From assembly GCA_017438745.1 (NCBI GenBank), contig JAFRUS010000044.1, forward strand, positions 1 through 39,530: 39,530 nucleotides of DNA. Reading direction: 5' to 3'. A program made the position numbers and the translations under genes. The notes under the pieces were generated by a model. The model worked only from the letters and a program-made list of their open reading frames with translations, made no database searches and was not told where the DNA came from. Below, in pieces: positions 1-8,028 of the stretch (position 1 is its first letter; each line of letters opens with the position of its first letter). This stretch comes from Oscillospiraceae bacterium. Lineage in GTDB: Bacteria > Bacillota > Clostridia > Oscillospirales > Ruminococcaceae.

Positions 1-2
1 CT

Positions 3-590
3 CTTGCAGCAAAGACAAACTACACAGCAAACGGCGGCTACGTTGTATTCCGCGGTGTTGAAACAAGAAGCCTCGATCCTGATGCAGTACTCTTCACTGT
101 AAAGGTTAAGGTAGCAGATACATTAAACGTATGCGTAAGCAATATCGGCGTTTCAGCTCTCTATGGCAGACTTACAGAAAATTCTAAGTTTGTTGAAGAC
201 GGAAAGGTTGAACCGCACGTAGCATTCCTTGATAACAAGGCAGGCGAACAGCTCTATACAAAGGCTGAATCAAGCGTACGCATGGGCGTTAAGGGTGACG
301 TAAACCTCGACGGCAGAGTAAGCCAGGTTGACGCAACAATCGTACTCCGTGAGATCCTTTCACTCGAAGTATTCAAGACTTCACTCCTTGCTGAAAACAT
401 CGATCACCACGATGGTACAGCAGAAGAAGCAGTTGAACTTTCACACTTCTTAGGCAACGTAAACCAGTCACCAAACGGTCTCTTCACTCAGATCGATGCA
501 ACAAGCATCCTCAGAGCTATCCTTGAAAGAGATTTAAAGAACGCTGAAATCGTTGATGAAGCAACATGGAAGAAAGTAACTAACAAGTAA
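3..590 (+). CDS. Dockerin-containing secreted protein, 3' end (partial)
   Basis: The reading frame is open through the left edge, so only the last 195 residues are present. The first ~90 residues form a beta-rich segment (with the stretch LFTVKVKVAD) that resembles the second half of a cohesin-like sandwich; that assignment is tentative. From about residue 95 there is a dockerin: the first calcium loop is well formed (GDVNLDGRVSQVDA, with D, N, D and D in the usual positions). The second half (NVNQSPNGLFTQIDATSILR) carries a two-residue insertion and lacks the usual second aspartate, so its calcium binding is doubtful. Dockerins plug extracellular proteins into cohesins of a cellulosome scaffold. 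A strong terminator follows 44 bp after the stop. Identity as a dockerin protein is well supported; its catalytic or structural role lies outside the window. Confidence 0.8.
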   Translation, partial: LAAKTNYTANGGYVVFRGVETRSLDPDAVLFTVKVKVADTLNVCVSNIGVSALYGRLTENSKFVEDGKVEPHVAFLDNKAGEQLYTKAESSVRMGVKGDVNLDGRVSQVDATIVLREILSLEVFKTSLLAENIDHHDGTAEEAVELSHFLGNVNQSPNGLFTQIDATSILRAILERDLKNAEIVDEATWKKVTNK

Positions 591-633
591 TTTTCGATTC
601 CACCAGATAAACTAAGGAAGAATATCCTTCCGG

Positions 634-669
634 AAATCAGCCTTCTCGTATGAGGAGGCTGATTTTTTA
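634..669 (+). terminator. Rho-independent terminator after the dockerin gene
   Basis: A 14 bp stem (634-647 with 652-665, one G-U pair) closes a GTAT tetraloop and runs into six T residues. It ends the transcript of the partial dockerin gene. Confidence 0.9.
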
Positions 670-702
670 CGTGCATATGGCATCCGGTGACGGAACGACA
701 TG

Positions 703-732
703 TTGAACATACTGCTTTAATAGTCGTATAAT
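703..732 (+). promoter_or_regulatory. Possible promoter TTGAAC-18-TATAAT
   Basis: TTGAAC at 703-708 and TATAAT at 727-732 are separated by 18 bp. It lies 320 bp upstream of the next gene, so it would give a long leader. A stronger promoter lies closer, so this may be a secondary start or chance in AT-rich DNA. Confidence 0.35.
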
Positions 733-939
733 GGAAATGTGTTGTGTCAGTTTTGTAATTATGACAAAAGTTTTAAAATCCGCAAAATGTGGCTTTAAAA
801 AACAACATTTATTCAGACTGTGATTTTTAAACAAAGTTTTATGGCTCGTATATAGCGAAAACAACTAATTTTTCTCCTTAATTTCACTGAATTGTGACAT
901 AAAACAACAATATGGTCTGATTTCCGTATTGTTTAAAAC

Positions 940-968
940 TTGACAAAAGAAATAAAATCAATTAAAAT
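940..968 (+). promoter_or_regulatory. Promoter TTGACA-17-TAAAAT for the PHP-domain gene
   Basis: TTGACA at 940-945 and TAAAAT at 963-968 are separated by 17 bp, upstream of the start at 1050. The rest of the 380 bp gap (670-1049) is AT-rich, and I see no gene or repeat in it. Confidence 0.7.
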
Positions 969-1049
969 ATAATAAGCTGATTATGTACATACGTGTCATA
1001 CAATTATCAATTAATTCCCAATACTTTTTTCCGAGGAGGTGTGCGATTT

Positions 1050-1925
1050 ATGAATGGATACGTTGACTTTCATTCCAGAGTTCTTCCGAAACTTGACGTC
1101 GAAAACATGGACGAAGAACTGGACAGATGCGTTGATATTCTTAAAATTCTGCACAAGGCTAAGATCAAGACCGTAGTAGCAACACCATACTTTAATTCCG
1201 TAGATTCGAATGTTCCGAAGTTCCTTGCTGAACGCGAGGAAGCTTTTGCAAAGTTAAATGAAAAGATAAAGGGAATGTCCCTTCCGCGTATAATCCCGGG
1301 TGCTGAGGTGCTTTTCACAACATCACTTCTGGATATAGATACCACAAAGCTCTGCGTGGGCAACACAAATTACATCATGCTCTCACTTCCTTACCAGGAA
1401 TACAGCGACATGGTTATCGAGACTCTTCAGAAACTCATCATTTCCAAGAATCTCTGCCCGATCATCGCACACATCGAAAAATATTACCCTGAGTTCTACA
1501 CCATGGAACAGCTTGAGAAGATCTCACAGCTTGGTGTTATCATGCAGCTCAGCTGCGATGCCATGATCAACCGTACAACAAGAAAGGCAGCCCTTGAACT
1601 CCTTTCCAAAAACGTTGTTCAGATCATCGGTTCAAACGACATCACAAAGCAGAATGTCCATCGGACAGCTCTGGAAACGGCCATGGATGTGCTCAACAAG
1701 GACGTTTCAAGCTACGCAGCTATCGATGTTTTACAGAAGGATCTCCGCGACATTCACGTTGCTGATTTCAAGGCAGGAGCAAATGAAGCGATTTCACCTT
1801 CACCGCAGTATGCAGATGCTATCAGAATCATGAGATATCATCTTCCTTTAGGAAAATACAAGCAGATCAAGAACAATGCCGGCATGATAATCTCGAACGC
1901 CAATATAAAAGATATCATGTGCTAA
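1050..1925 (+). CDS. CpsB/CapC-like PHP-fold protein, probable pseudoenzyme
   Basis: The 291-residue protein has the layout of the PHP-family tyrosine phosphatases CpsB/YwqE, manganese enzymes that act on bacterial tyrosine kinases in capsule regulation. Recognisable blocks are DFHSR near the N-terminus, VVATPY, PGAEVLFTT and IIAHIEKYY. Several metal ligands of the family are replaced: HSH is HSR (R10), T-S/P-H is TPY (Y47), the Glu of IEFS is leucine (MLSL, 110-113), and SDxH is SNDI (196-198). His8, Glu86 and His141 remain. The fold is likely kept and catalysis likely lost. I chose ATG 1050 because GAGGAGGT lies nine bases upstream; an in-frame ATG at 993 lacks such a site. It precedes a glycosyltransferase, but a promoter and hairpin separate the two. 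Confidence 0.75.
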   Translation: MNGYVDFHSRVLPKLDVENMDEELDRCVDILKILHKAKIKTVVATPYFNSVDSNVPKFLAEREEAFAKLNEKIKGMSLPRIIPGAEVLFTTSLLDIDTTKLCVGNTNYIMLSLPYQEYSDMVIETLQKLIISKNLCPIIAHIEKYYPEFYTMEQLEKISQLGVIMQLSCDAMINRTTRKAALELLSKNVVQIIGSNDITKQNVHRTALETAMDVLNKDVSSYAAIDVLQKDLRDIHVADFKAGANEAISPSPQYADAIRIMRYHLPLGKYKQIKNNAGMIISNANIKDIMC

Positions 1926-2001
1926 GGGATCGCTGATGGCGGGATTTGCGGGACTTCGTCCCGGACCCAGCGCTGATTTGTGAATTAATCAGCGTTCCCT
2001 T
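1924..2001. repeat. MITE-like palindromic repeat, copy 1 (inverted orientation)
   Basis: The ends are inverted copies: AAGGGATCGCTGAT on the left and the reverse complement of AAGGGAACGCTGATTAAT on the right. A central GGGAC-TTC-GTCCC-type hairpin lies between. It starts inside the stop codon of the preceding gene. It belongs to the family best seen at 26776-26886 but lies in the other orientation. Confidence 0.75.
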
Positions 2002-2012
2002 AAAATTAATTC

Positions 2013-2041
2013 TTGAAAATATATTAATATTATAGTAAAAT
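2013..2041 (+). promoter_or_regulatory. Promoter TTGAAA-17-TAAAAT for the glycosyltransferase gene
   Basis: TTGAAA at 2013-2018 and TAAAAT at 2036-2041 have a 17 bp spacer. The predicted transcription start (about 2048) falls at the left edge of a hairpin with a T-run. Confidence 0.65.
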
Positions 2042-2081
2042 ATATAGTGTAGGTCTTCCCGGATCTGCACTATATTTTTTT
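2042..2081 (+). terminator. Hairpin with T-run directly in front of the ribosome binding site
   Basis: An 11 bp stem (2042-2052 with 2065-2075, one G-U pair) is followed by seven T residues that touch the AAGGAG of the next gene. It can terminate transcripts from the upstream gene. RNA starting at the promoter just upstream would carry only the inner part of the stem. Confidence 0.6.
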
Positions 2082-2090
2082 AAGGAGCTT

Positions 2091-3068
2091 ATGGATACCG
2101 TGAAATTGCTTTCCATAGTAGTACCATGCTACAATGAACAGGAAGTACTTCCTTTGTTCTATGACAAGATAACTGAAGTCATGGACGGAATGAAAACCGA
2201 AAATCCCGAACTTGACTATGAACTTGTTTTTATTAACGATGGTTCCCGTGATGCAACTCTTGAAGGACTCAGGAAATATGCACGTGAGGACAGCCGTGTC
2301 AGATACATATCATTCTCAAGAAATTTCGGCAAGGAAGCAGGGATGTATGCCGGACTTGAAGCTTCGAAGGGTGACTACATAGTTGTTATGGACGCAGATC
2401 TCCAGCATCCGCCGGAGTTTCTTCCTAAGATGTACGGCTATGTAAAAAGCGGCGAATATGACTGTGCGACCACACGCAGAGTTGACCGCGAAGGCGAATC
2501 AAAGATAAGAAGCTGGTTCGCAAGGAAATTCTACAAGATAATAAACAGGATCTCGCAGACCGAGATCGTTGACGGAGCCCAGGACTTCAGATTCATGACA
2601 CGCCAGATGGTCGATGCCATTCTGTCGATGAAGGAATACAACCGTTTTTCAAAGGGTATATTCAGCTGGGTCGGATTCCGTACAAAATACATTGAGATAA
2701 AGAACGTTGAGCGTGCGGCAGGTACAACAGCATGGTCCTTCTGGGGACTTTTCAAGTACTCCCTTGAAGGTATTGCGGCATTCTCGACTGCACCTCTTGC
2801 CATCGCGTCATTTTTAGGAATAGTTTCATGTGCACTTTCAGTAATTTTCGCACTTGTAACTATCATCGAGAAACTTGTCTTCGGAAATGACACACACGGC
2901 TATCCTACCACAGTCTGCCTCATCCTTCTTCTCGGAGGACTTCAGCTGTTTACGACAGGTATTCTCGGACAGTATCTTGCCAAGACCTATCTTGAGTGCA
3001 AGAAAAGACCTATCTATCTTGTACAGGAGACCGAGAACGATCTGAAAAAAACGGAGAGTGAGAATTGA
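2091..3068 (+). CDS. Family 2 glycosyltransferase, GtrB/DPM1-like, membrane anchored
   Basis: The 325-residue protein has the GT-A glycosyltransferase family 2 fold: LSIVVPCYNEQEVLP at the N-terminus, the nucleotide-sugar/metal motif MDADLQHPP near residues 100-108, and QDFRFM in the acceptor region. Two long hydrophobic segments (about 231-262 and 273-299) anchor it in the membrane. This matches GtrB/YkcC-type enzymes, which move a sugar from a nucleotide donor to undecaprenyl phosphate on the cytoplasmic face. The start has AAGGAG four bases before it. Its stop overlaps the TTG start of the next gene by three bases, so the two are probably translated together. The sugar cannot be read from sequence. 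Confidence 0.9.
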   Translation: MDTVKLLSIVVPCYNEQEVLPLFYDKITEVMDGMKTENPELDYELVFINDGSRDATLEGLRKYAREDSRVRYISFSRNFGKEAGMYAGLEASKGDYIVVMDADLQHPPEFLPKMYGYVKSGEYDCATTRRVDREGESKIRSWFARKFYKIINRISQTEIVDGAQDFRFMTRQMVDAILSMKEYNRFSKGIFSWVGFRTKYIEIKNVERAAGTTAWSFWGLFKYSLEGIAAFSTAPLAIASFLGIVSCALSVIFALVTIIEKLVFGNDTHGYPTTVCLILLLGGLQLFTTGILGQYLAKTYLECKKRPIYLVQETENDLKKTESEN

Positions 3069-4081
3069 GCAGAAATATCCGGGTGATATTCGCTATACTC
3101 ATCCTGATCTTCAGCATATTCTTATACCAGGTAATAAGGTTTTACTGGGATGAAAATCACGTGCTCGTGAAGAATGACCCTGAGACGCTGACGGTCAGTG
3201 CCCTCGGCGGCGGTTATTACAGCTTTGCACAGCGCGGATTTTACGGGGTGAAAAACAGCGGCGGAAAAGTCGTGATCGAAGCCCGGTGGAAAAGCGTCGA
3301 TAAAATAGAGGGCGACCACTTTGTGGTGTCGCAGTCCACTGTCCGCGGTGAGCGGTTCGGTATAATCGATAATGCCGGAAATGTCCTTGTTCCGTTTATA
3401 TACACGCAGTTTCAGAAAATTCCTTCCGAGATGCTTTCTGCGCAGACGGAACGGCAGAAATATGTTCTGTTCGATTTCAGCGGAAAGGTGCTGATCGACG
3501 AGGAATGGGACAGTATATCGAAGAACTATCCCACAAAACCGCTGTCGGAGCAGGGAAATTTTATACAGCTTGAAAAGGACAGGAATCTGTACCGTATAAC
3601 CAAAGACGAAGAAGGCCGTCTCGTCATGAGTGACATAAGGATGCTCAAGAATGTTTTCGGTGAAAAGCAGCTCGTCAAGATAAAGAACACTGCCGTATCT
3701 CCGGGACTGGCTGAAATGGCAGGGCTCTACAGCGAACTGTTCGACAGATCGGTCGAATACATAGGGGCAATCTTCAACAACGACAGCACTGGCGTGATAA
3801 ATCTTGCCTGGGGTGATAACTACAAGGATCTTCTTCTTGAAGGACTTAATCTCAGGGGCGGAGAACTTACCGGACTGGATGTTCCGGAGCCGGAAATCAC
3901 CGACACCAAGGAAGGCGCGGTCACCTATGTATGTCATACGGCTATGAATTATATTTCGCCGGATGATGTGCGGGCGGACGGTACCAGGACGACACGTTAT
4001 ATGACGATCGACATCCACTTCAAGAAACGCCAGAACGGAAAACTTGCGATCACTAAGGTCTACGCAAGCCGAAAGGATTAG
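3065..4081 (+). CDS. WG-repeat protein with N-terminal membrane anchor
   Basis: This 338-residue protein starts with TTG, which overlaps the TGA of the glycosyltransferase gene; GGAG lies eight bases upstream. A short basic N-terminus and one hydrophobic segment (about residues 6-24) suggest a signal anchor with the rest outside the cell. Residues ~50-140 contain WG (KWG) repeats: FYGVKNSGGKVVIEARWKSV, FGIIDNAGNVLVPFIYTQF and a third, weaker copy, YVLFDFSGKVLIDEEWDSI. The C-terminal half (residues ~200-335) is a different domain that I do not recognise. WG repeats form beta propeller-like or solenoid surfaces used for binding. The tight coupling suggests it works with the glycosyltransferase in surface glycan assembly, which is inference. 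Confidence 0.75.
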   Translation: MSRNIRVIFAILILIFSIFLYQVIRFYWDENHVLVKNDPETLTVSALGGGYYSFAQRGFYGVKNSGGKVVIEARWKSVDKIEGDHFVVSQSTVRGERFGIIDNAGNVLVPFIYTQFQKIPSEMLSAQTERQKYVLFDFSGKVLIDEEWDSISKNYPTKPLSEQGNFIQLEKDRNLYRITKDEEGRLVMSDIRMLKNVFGEKQLVKIKNTAVSPGLAEMAGLYSELFDRSVEYIGAIFNNDSTGVINLAWGDNYKDLLLEGLNLRGGELTGLDVPEPEITDTKEGAVTYVCHTAMNYISPDDVRADGTRTTRYMTIDIHFKKRQNGKLAITKVYASRKD

Positions 4082-4090
4082 ATATTATCC

Positions 4091-4187
4091 AGGGAAACGC
4101 TGATTTATTTATAAATCAGCGTGGGGCGCGGGGCGAAGCTCCGCAATCTCCCCTCCCCGGCAATCCGGCTTGATAAGTTATTCCCTT
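4091..4187. repeat. MITE-like palindromic repeat, copy 2
   Basis: It begins AGGGAAACGCTGATTT, continues with the perfect hairpin CGCTGATTTA-TTTA-TAAATCAGCG-type arm and a GGGGCGAAGCTCC core, and ends in a degraded right end (TTATTCCCTT). It fills most of the gap before metK, so the metK promoter may lie in or next to it. Confidence 0.8.
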
Positions 4188-4223
4188 TAATACGATAAAC
4201 AAATAAAATACGGAGGAAGAAAT

Positions 4224-5402
4224 ATGAAGAAATTTTTCACATCAGAATCAGTAACAGAAGGACATCCGGATAAGATCTGCGATCAGGTTTCTGACGCAAT
4301 TCTCGATGCCATCCTTGAAAAGGATCCTGCCGCAAGAGTAGCCTGCGAAACAGCAGCTGCAACCGGTATGATCATGTGCATGGGCGAAATCACAACAAGC
4401 GCTTATGTTGATATTCCGAGAATAGCAAGAGACGTTATAAACGACATCGGCTATGACAGAGCAAAGTTCGGATTCGACGGCAATACATGCGCAATAATCA
4501 CATCTATCAACGAACAGTCACCTGACATCGCAATGGGCGTAAACGAAGCTCTTGAATCAAAGGACGGAAGCGCAAACGACGCTGATGCAATCGGTGCCGG
4601 CGACCAGGGTATGATGTTCGGTTTTGCCTGCAACGAAACAAAGGAACTCATGCCGCTTCCAATCTCACTTGCTCACAAGCTTGCTCTCAAGCTTACAGAA
4701 GTAAGAAAGAACGGCACACTCGTTTACTTAAGACCAGACGGTAAGTCACAGGTTACAGTTGAATATGATGACGGCAAGCCGGTACGTGTTGACACAGTTG
4801 TTGTTTCAACACAGCACTCGGATGCAGTTTCTCTTGCAGACATCAGAAAAGATATTATGGAATACGTTATCAAGGCTGTCATTCCGGCTGAACTCCTTGA
4901 TGAAAATACAAAGTACTTCATCAATCCTACAGGACGTTTCGTAACAGGCGGTCCTATGGGTGACTGCGGTCTCACAGGACGCAAGATCATCGTTGACACC
5001 TACGGCGGATACTCAAGACACGGCGGCGGAGCTTTCTCAGGCAAGGATCCGACGAAGGTTGACCGTTCAGCTGCCTACGCTGCACGTTACGTAGCAAAGA
5101 ACGTTGTTGCAGCAGGACTCGCAGACAAGTGTGAAGTTCAGCTTGCTTACGCTATCGGTGTTGCAAGACCTGTATCAGTTCTCGTTGATACATTCGGCAC
5201 AGGCAAGTTTGCTGACGACGCTATCGCAGAAGCAGTAAACAAGGTGTTCGACTTAAGACCGGCAGCAATCATCGAAAAACTCGACCTCAGAAAGCCGCAG
5301 TACAGAAAGCTTGCAGCATACGGCCACATGGGACGTGAAGACCTCGGCGTTGCATGGGAGAAGACAGACAAGGCTGAAGCTCTTAAGGCTGCCCTTAACT
5401 AA
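4224..5402 (+). CDS. metK: S-adenosylmethionine synthetase
   Basis: At 392 residues this is full length for MetK, which makes S-adenosylmethionine from methionine and ATP in the cytoplasm. The sequence shows [17 protein letters not shown] at the N-terminus (ATP and metal binding), the [10 protein letters not shown] hexapeptide region and [20 protein letters not shown] (phosphate-binding P-loop region). The ribosome binding site CGGAGG lies close before the ATG. I looked for a SAM riboswitch in the leader and saw only repeat copy 2. Codons are strongly biased toward AAG, CTC/CTT and GCA, as in other highly expressed genes here. It appears monocistronic. Confidence 0.98.
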   Translation: MKKFFTSESVTEGHPDKICDQVSDAILDAILEKDPAARVACETAAATGMIMCMGEITTSAYVDIPRIARDVINDIGYDRAKFGFDGNTCAIITSINEQSPDIAMGVNEALESKDGSANDADAIGAGDQGMMFGFACNETKELMPLPISLAHKLALKLTEVRKNGTLVYLRPDGKSQVTVEYDDGKPVRVDTVVVSTQHSDAVSLADIRKDIMEYVIKAVIPAELLDENTKYFINPTGRFVTGGPMGDCGLTGRKIIVDTYGGYSRHGGGAFSGKDPTKVDRSAAYAARYVAKNVVAAGLADKCEVQLAYAIGVARPVSVLVDTFGTGKFADDAIAEAVNKVFDLRPAAIIEKLDLRKPQYRKLAAYGHMGREDLGVAWEKTDKAEALKAALN

Positions 5403-5406
5403 AACA

Positions 5407-5471
5407 TTACCGGAAATCGGGCTTCGCAGGATTTCCGGACAGAGGGGGGCGGGGCTCCGCCCCGTTCCCCA
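5407..5471. repeat. MITE-like repeat fragment, copy 3
   Basis: Only two of the three family hairpins are present and in reversed order: CCGGAAAT...ATTTCCGG (5410-5438) and GGGGCGGGGC-TCC-GCCCCGTTCCCC (5444-5470). The CGCTGATTT palindrome is missing. Confidence 0.65.
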
Positions 5472-5514
5472 GGCTTATTTAAGAATACCCCGGCACTTTA
5501 CAGAATAAAATTAT

Positions 5515-5558
5515 AGTGGAAGTGTGGTCGTTTAGAGTCGATCATACTTCCGCTTTTG
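5515..5558 (+). terminator. Hairpin terminator following metK
   Basis: A 16 bp stem with three G-U pairs (5515-5530 with 5539-5554), an 8-nt loop and a TTTTG tail. It follows a TAAAAT hexamer (5506-5511) without a clear -35, and its layout copies the hairpins at 2042 and 17791. Confidence 0.65.
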
Positions 5559-5596
5559 TATTGTATGTCGAAAAAAGTTTCGCATAAAAAAATCTA

Positions 5597-5625
5597 TTGC
5601 ATGTTAGATAGAATTGTGATAGAAT
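5597..5625 (+). promoter_or_regulatory. Promoter TTGCAT-17-TAGAAT for nfnAB
   Basis: TTGCAT at 5597-5602 and TAGAAT at 5620-5625 with a 17 bp spacer. The transcript would include repeat copy 4 in its leader. Confidence 0.55.
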
Positions 5626-5663
5626 AGTAATTAGTACGGCAAAAACAGCCATATTGTGGTTTT

Positions 5664-5720
5664 AGGGGAACGCTGATCTGCGATCAGCGTGGGGACCGGG
5701 ACAAAGTCCCGCTTTTCCCT
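5664..5720. repeat. MITE-like repeat, copy 4, inside the nfnA leader
   Basis: Contains AGGGGAACGCTGAT-CTGC-(A)TCAGCGT, GGGAC-AAA-GTCCC and a terminal TTTTCCCT. It is a shorter copy lacking the CCGGAAATC hairpin. It lies between the predicted promoter and the start codon, so it is probably transcribed. Confidence 0.7.
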
Positions 5721-5768
5721 GCCTGCAGATCCGTGTTTCATTATATTATAGAAGGAGAGATCTTTATA

Positions 5769-6596
5769 ATGTTTAAAATCGTTACAAAGAGAGCATTGAA
5801 TGACGCAGTTTTCCTTATGTCAGTTGAAGCTCCGTTTATTGCTAAAAAGGCTCAGCCAGGTCAGTTCATTATTTTAAGAGTTGATGAGAAGGGCGAACGA
5901 GTTCCTTTCACTATTGCTGACTATGACAGAGAAAAGGGAACAGTTACAGTTATTATCCAGACTGTAGGCAAGACAACTGAACAGCTTTCAAAGCTCAGTG
6001 AAGGCGATTCTATCCTTGACTTTGTAGGACCTCTCGGTGTTCCGACACATGTTGAAGAAGGCACAAAGAGCGTGTGCGTTATCGGCGGCGGCGTAGGCTG
6101 CGCTATCGCTTATCCGCAGGCAAAGGCTCTCTTTAACAGAGGTATCGACACAACAGTTATTGCCGGATTCAGAAACAAGGACATCGTTATCCTCGAAGAT
6201 GAATTCAAGGCTGCATGTACAGACCTTATAATCACAACAGATGACGGTTCATACGGCAAGCAGGGCTTCGTTACAACAGCTCTTGAGGAACTCATCCAGA
6301 GCGGAAAGAAGTTTGACGAAGTTATCGCTATCGGACCTGTTCCGATGATGAAGTTTGTCTGTTCCGTAACAAAGAAATACGATATAAAGACAATAGTTTC
6401 ACTCAATCCTGTAATGGTAGACGGTACAGGAATGTGCGGCGGATGCCGTGTAACTGTAGGCGGCGAGACAAAGTATGCCTGCGTTGACGGTCCTGACTTC
6501 GACGGCCACCTCGTAAATTTCGACGAGCTCATGAGCAGAAACTCAACATACAGAGAACAGGAACATGCCTGTCGTATGATGGCTCAGGCCAAGTGA
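5769..6596 (+). CDS. nfnA: NfnA-type flavoprotein subunit (NADH-dependent ferredoxin:NADP+ reductase, small subunit)
   Basis: The 275-residue protein is the ferredoxin-NADP reductase-like subunit (SudB/NfnA). It binds FAD (RVPFTIADYD) and NAD(H) (VIGGGVGCAIAYPQ), and holds a [2Fe-2S] cluster near the C-terminus with Cys223, Cys226 and Cys238 (MCGGCR...KYACVDG). With NfnB it couples oxidation of reduced ferredoxin and NADH to reduction of two NADP+ by electron bifurcation. An in-frame ATG at 5733 exists, but AGAAGGAGAG precedes ATG 5769, which also fits the family N-terminus (MFKIVTKR). The stop is 22 bases before nfnB. Older annotations call this pair sulfide dehydrogenase or dihydroorotate dehydrogenase-like; gene order and cysteine motifs favour NfnA. 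Confidence 0.9.
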   Translation: MFKIVTKRALNDAVFLMSVEAPFIAKKAQPGQFIILRVDEKGERVPFTIADYDREKGTVTVIIQTVGKTTEQLSKLSEGDSILDFVGPLGVPTHVEEGTKSVCVIGGGVGCAIAYPQAKALFNRGIDTTVIAGFRNKDIVILEDEFKAACTDLIITTDDGSYGKQGFVTTALEELIQSGKKFDEVIAIGPVPMMKFVCSVTKKYDIKTIVSLNPVMVDGTGMCGGCRVTVGGETKYACVDGPDFDGHLVNFDELMSRNSTYREQEHACRMMAQAK

Positions 6597-6618
6597 TTCT
6601 TTAAGGAGGATATTTAAA

Positions 6619-8004
6619 ATGCCAAATATGTCTTTAAATAAAGTTGTAATGCCTGAACAGGATCCTAAGGTAAGAGCAAGAAACTTCGAGGAAGTTACTC
6701 TCGGCTATACTGAGGAAATGGCAGTTGAAGAAGCTGAAAGATGCCTTAACTGCAAGAACAAGCCATGTGTTACAGGATGTCCTGTAGGCGTAAAGATCCC
6801 TGAATTCATCGCCAAGGTAAAGGAAAAGGATTTTTACGGTGCCTATGAAGTTATCAAGTCAACAAATGCTCTTCCGGCTGTATGCGGACGTGTCTGTCCT
6901 CAGGAAAATCAGTGTGAGGGCAAGTGTGTAAGAGGCATCAAGGGCGAGCCTGTTGGTATCGGCCGTCTCGAAAGATTCGTTGCTGACTACGTTATGAAAG
7001 GCAAGGCTGCTCCGGTTCAGAAGCCTGCTTCAAACGGCAGGAAGGTAGCAGTAGTTGGTGCAGGCCCTGCAGGTCTTACATGTGCAGGCGACCTCGCAAG
7101 ACTCGGCTATCAGGTAACTATTTTTGAAGCATTCCATGTTGCCGGCGGCGTTCTCATGTACGGTATCCCTGAGTTCAGACTTCCTAAGAGCATCGTTCAG
7201 AAGGAAGTTAACGCTCTTAAGGATCTCGGCGTTGAGATCATGACAAACATGGTTATCGGTAAAGTTCTTTCTATCGATGACATCATTGAAATGGGCTATG
7301 AAGCAGTATTCATCGGTTCAGGTGCAGGTCTTCCTAACTTCATGGGTATCGAAGGCGAATCACTCATCGGTGTATGCTCAGCAAATGAATATCTTACACG
7401 AATCAATCTTATGAAGGGTTATCTCGATGACTACGCAACACCTGTTATCAAATCAAAGAAGGTTGCAGTCGTTGGCGGCGGTAATGTTGCTATGGACGCA
7501 GCAAGAAGTGCAATGAGAATGGGTGCTGAACACGTATACATCGTTTACAGACGTTCCGAGGAAGAACTTCCTGCAAGAAAGGAAGAAGTTCACCACGCAA
7601 AGGAAGAGGGCATCGAATTCATGCTCCTCAACAATCCTGTAAAGATCAACGGGGATGAAAACGGCAGAGTTTCATCAGTGCAGTGCATTAAGATGGAACT
7701 TGGCGAACCTGATGAAAGCGGCAGAAGAAGACCTAAGGAAGTTCCTGGTTCAGAATTTGACCTCGAAGTAGACACAGTTATCATGTCTATCGGTACTTCA
7801 CCTAACCCGCTTATCAGAAGAACAACAAACGGAATCGAAGCAAACAAGAGAGGCTGTCTCATCGTAAATGAAGATATGATGACGACAAGAGACGGTATCT
7901 ATGCCGGCGGCGACGCTGTAACAGGCGCTGCTACAGTAATCCTCGCAATGGGTGCCGGAAAGACTGCTGCTGCTTCGATCGACAAGTACATCTCTTCAAA
8001 GTAA
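6619..8004 (+). CDS. nfnB: NfnB / GltA-type NADPH oxidoreductase subunit
   Basis: The 461-residue protein is the glutamate synthase small-subunit-like flavoprotein. Eight cysteines in two groups (C42, C45, C50, C54 and C89, C93, C99, C103) ligate two [4Fe-4S] clusters. Residues ~142-160 (VAVVGAGPAGLTCAG) bind FAD and ~285-300 (VAVVGGGNVAMDAARSA) bind NADPH. Databases often call it homotetrameric glutamate synthase GltA. Adjacency to nfnA and the absence of a large glutamate synthase subunit favour the bifurcating NfnAB transhydrogenase. AAGGAGG precedes the ATG. yajC follows after 24 bases, so the three probably share a transcript. Confidence 0.9.
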   Translation: MPNMSLNKVVMPEQDPKVRARNFEEVTLGYTEEMAVEEAERCLNCKNKPCVTGCPVGVKIPEFIAKVKEKDFYGAYEVIKSTNALPAVCGRVCPQENQCEGKCVRGIKGEPVGIGRLERFVADYVMKGKAAPVQKPASNGRKVAVVGAGPAGLTCAGDLARLGYQVTIFEAFHVAGGVLMYGIPEFRLPKSIVQKEVNALKDLGVEIMTNMVIGKVLSIDDIIEMGYEAVFIGSGAGLPNFMGIEGESLIGVCSANEYLTRINLMKGYLDDYATPVIKSKKVAVVGGGNVAMDAARSAMRMGAEHVYIVYRRSEEELPARKEEVHHAKEEGIEFMLLNNPVKINGDENGRVSSVQCIKMELGEPDESGRRRPKEVPGSEFDLEVDTVIMSIGTSPNPLIRRTTNGIEANKRGCLIVNEDMMTTRDGIYAGGDAVTGAATVILAMGAGKTAAASIDKYISSK

Positions 8005-8028
8005 TAGTTTACCGGAGGCCAGTAAATA

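Noticed and set aside
3122..4018. Long minus-strand open frame opposite the WG-repeat gene
   Set aside because: It mirrors the plus-strand gene, has no ribosome binding site, and its product shows no recognisable domain. The plus-strand WG repeats are clear.
4082..4223. Possible SAM riboswitch upstream of metK
   Set aside because: The leader is taken up by the palindromic repeat. The SAM-I core motifs and a terminator are absent.
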